This document shows positions 7,307 through 7,786 of a stretch of 7,786 bases of DNA, piece by piece (the first letter of the stretch is position 1; the number at the start of each line of letters is the position of its first letter). The translations under genes and the position numbers were made by a program. The stretch comes from an uncultured Moheibacter sp. (GTDB taxonomy: Bacteria; Bacteroidota; Bacteroidia; Flavobacteriales; Weeksellaceae), in NCBI GenBank assembly GCA_937875605.1, contig CALLXZ010000156.1:1-7786 (forward strand), in the 5' to 3' direction. The notes beneath the pieces are model-generated. The model was not told the origin of the DNA. It did not search any database and saw only the letters and a list, made by a program, of their open reading frames with translations.

Positions 7307-7369
7307 AGTATCAAGTATTGAGTAGTGGGATACAAAAGCCTTACTATTTGATATTTACTACTTTATACT
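7307..7369. repeat. Imperfect inverted repeat between gcdH and the E2 gene
   Basis: The arm at 7307-7326 (starting AGTATCAAGTATTGAG) faces the arm at 7350-7369 (ending CTACTTTATACT). Fourteen of 20 positions are complementary, or 16 counting G-U pairs in RNA. The loop is about 23 nt and includes ACAAAAGCC. The wording, runs of AGTAT/AGTAG facing TTGATA/TATACT, is like dispersed intergenic repeats I recall from flavobacterial genomes. It has no U-tract and no good promoter box, and it fills nearly the whole gap. Confidence 0.5.
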
Positions 7370-7377
7370 TCATCAAA

Positions 7378-7786
7378 ATGAAAGAAATCCAAATCCTCCT
7401 TCCCAAAATGGGCGAAAGTGTAATGGAAGCAACCATTACCGATTGGCTTAAAAATCCTGGCGATAAAATCGCAAAAGACGAATTGTTCGTAACAATTGGG
7501 ACCGATAAAGTTGATAGTGATCTGCCTTCTGAATATGAAGGGATTTTGAAAGAAATCCTTGTTCAGAGCGGAGAAGAAGCTAAAGTAGGAAGTGCGATTG
7601 CCATTTTTGAGGTGGATGAAAATACAGTTGTTCATGCAGAAATTGTTGAAACAATTGAAAAAGAAAATTCAGTTTCAAATGAAAAAACGGAATTAATTGC
7701 TACTAAATCCATTGACGGGAAATCTTTTCTTTCTCCGGTTGTAAGAAAAATTGCGGCGGAAAGTAAGTTGGAAATCGAAGATTTAA
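7378..7786 (+). CDS. 2-oxoacid dehydrogenase E2 (dihydrolipoamide acyltransferase), N-terminal fragment
   Basis: This frame runs from an ATG for 136 codons, plus one base, to the window edge. Residues 1-80 are a lipoyl domain: LPKMGESVMEATITDWLK (8-25), with the lipoylated lysine K44 in GTDKVDSDLPSE. A charged, low-complexity linker (about 80-114) follows, then the start of the E1/E3-binding domain, SFLSPVVRKIAAES (116-129). The acyltransferase core lies outside the window. E2 proteins form the core of the complexes that turn 2-oxoacids into acyl-CoAs. The KMGESV.EATIT wording and single lipoyl domain look more like the branched-chain 2-oxoacid dehydrogenase E2 of Flavobacteria than the 2-oxoglutarate E2 (typically PSPGESI) or the pyruvate E2, which usually has more than one lipoyl domain. 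Next to gcdH, a role with 2-oxoadipate (the step that makes glutaryl-CoA) is also possible. The gene is same-strand with gcdH and probably co-transcribed. Confidence 0.9.
   Translation, partial: MKEIQILLPKMGESVMEATITDWLKNPGDKIAKDELFVTIGTDKVDSDLPSEYEGILKEILVQSGEEAKVGSAIAIFEVDENTVVHAEIVETIEKENSVSNEKTELIATKSIDGKSFLSPVVRKIAAESKLEIEDL

Noticed and set aside
7363..7635. Minus-strand 90-codon open frame at the right end
   Set aside because: It lies opposite the lipoyl domain of the E2 gene, whose motifs are unmistakable; its translation has no recognisable features.

Overview
The window looks like chromosomal DNA from a Flavobacteriia member, most likely Flavobacteriaceae. Three things point there: the low GC content; a -7 box of the Bacteroidetes form TAnnTTTG ahead of several genes, with little sign of Shine-Dalgarno sequences; and a complete gene for SprE/PorW, a lipoprotein of the type IX secretion system (T9SS) and gliding machinery found only in Bacteroidota.

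Layout. The left half (1-3390) lies on the minus strand. In transcription order it carries a membrane-anchored M23 (LytM-type) peptidase, a bacterial GH3-family acyl-adenylating enzyme 10 bp downstream, a small exported NTF2/SnoaL-like protein with its own promoter, and the first 105 codons of katG (catalase-peroxidase), which runs off the left edge. The right half is on the plus strand: sprE/porW, divergent from the M23 gene; a strong intrinsic terminator; a glutaryl-CoA dehydrogenase gene with a good -33/-7 promoter; and the first 136 codons of a lipoyl-bearing 2-oxoacid dehydrogenase E2 gene, which runs off the right edge. The longest gene-free stretch is about 165 bp (5975-6137). No tRNA, rRNA, CRISPR array, insertion sequence or phage gene was seen.

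How the genes fit together. M23 and GH3 almost certainly form one transcription unit, fired divergently from sprE across a gap of about 100 bp. The M23 enzyme and SprE both act at the cell envelope. GH3 is cytosolic and its bacterial substrate is unknown. Glutaryl-CoA dehydrogenase and the E2 subunit both belong to catabolism of amino-acid-derived acyl-CoAs (lysine/tryptophan or branched chain) and may be co-transcribed through an imperfect intergenic inverted repeat. KatG and the NTF2-like protein are separate units.

I found no clear new multi-gene system. The leads worth checking are the GH3/M23/sprE neighbourhood, an unassigned palindrome plus direct repeat upstream of katG, the inverted repeat between the two catabolic genes, an exact 12-bp tandem repeat encoding the GH3 ATP-binding loop, and unusual residues beside the KatG distal haem pocket.
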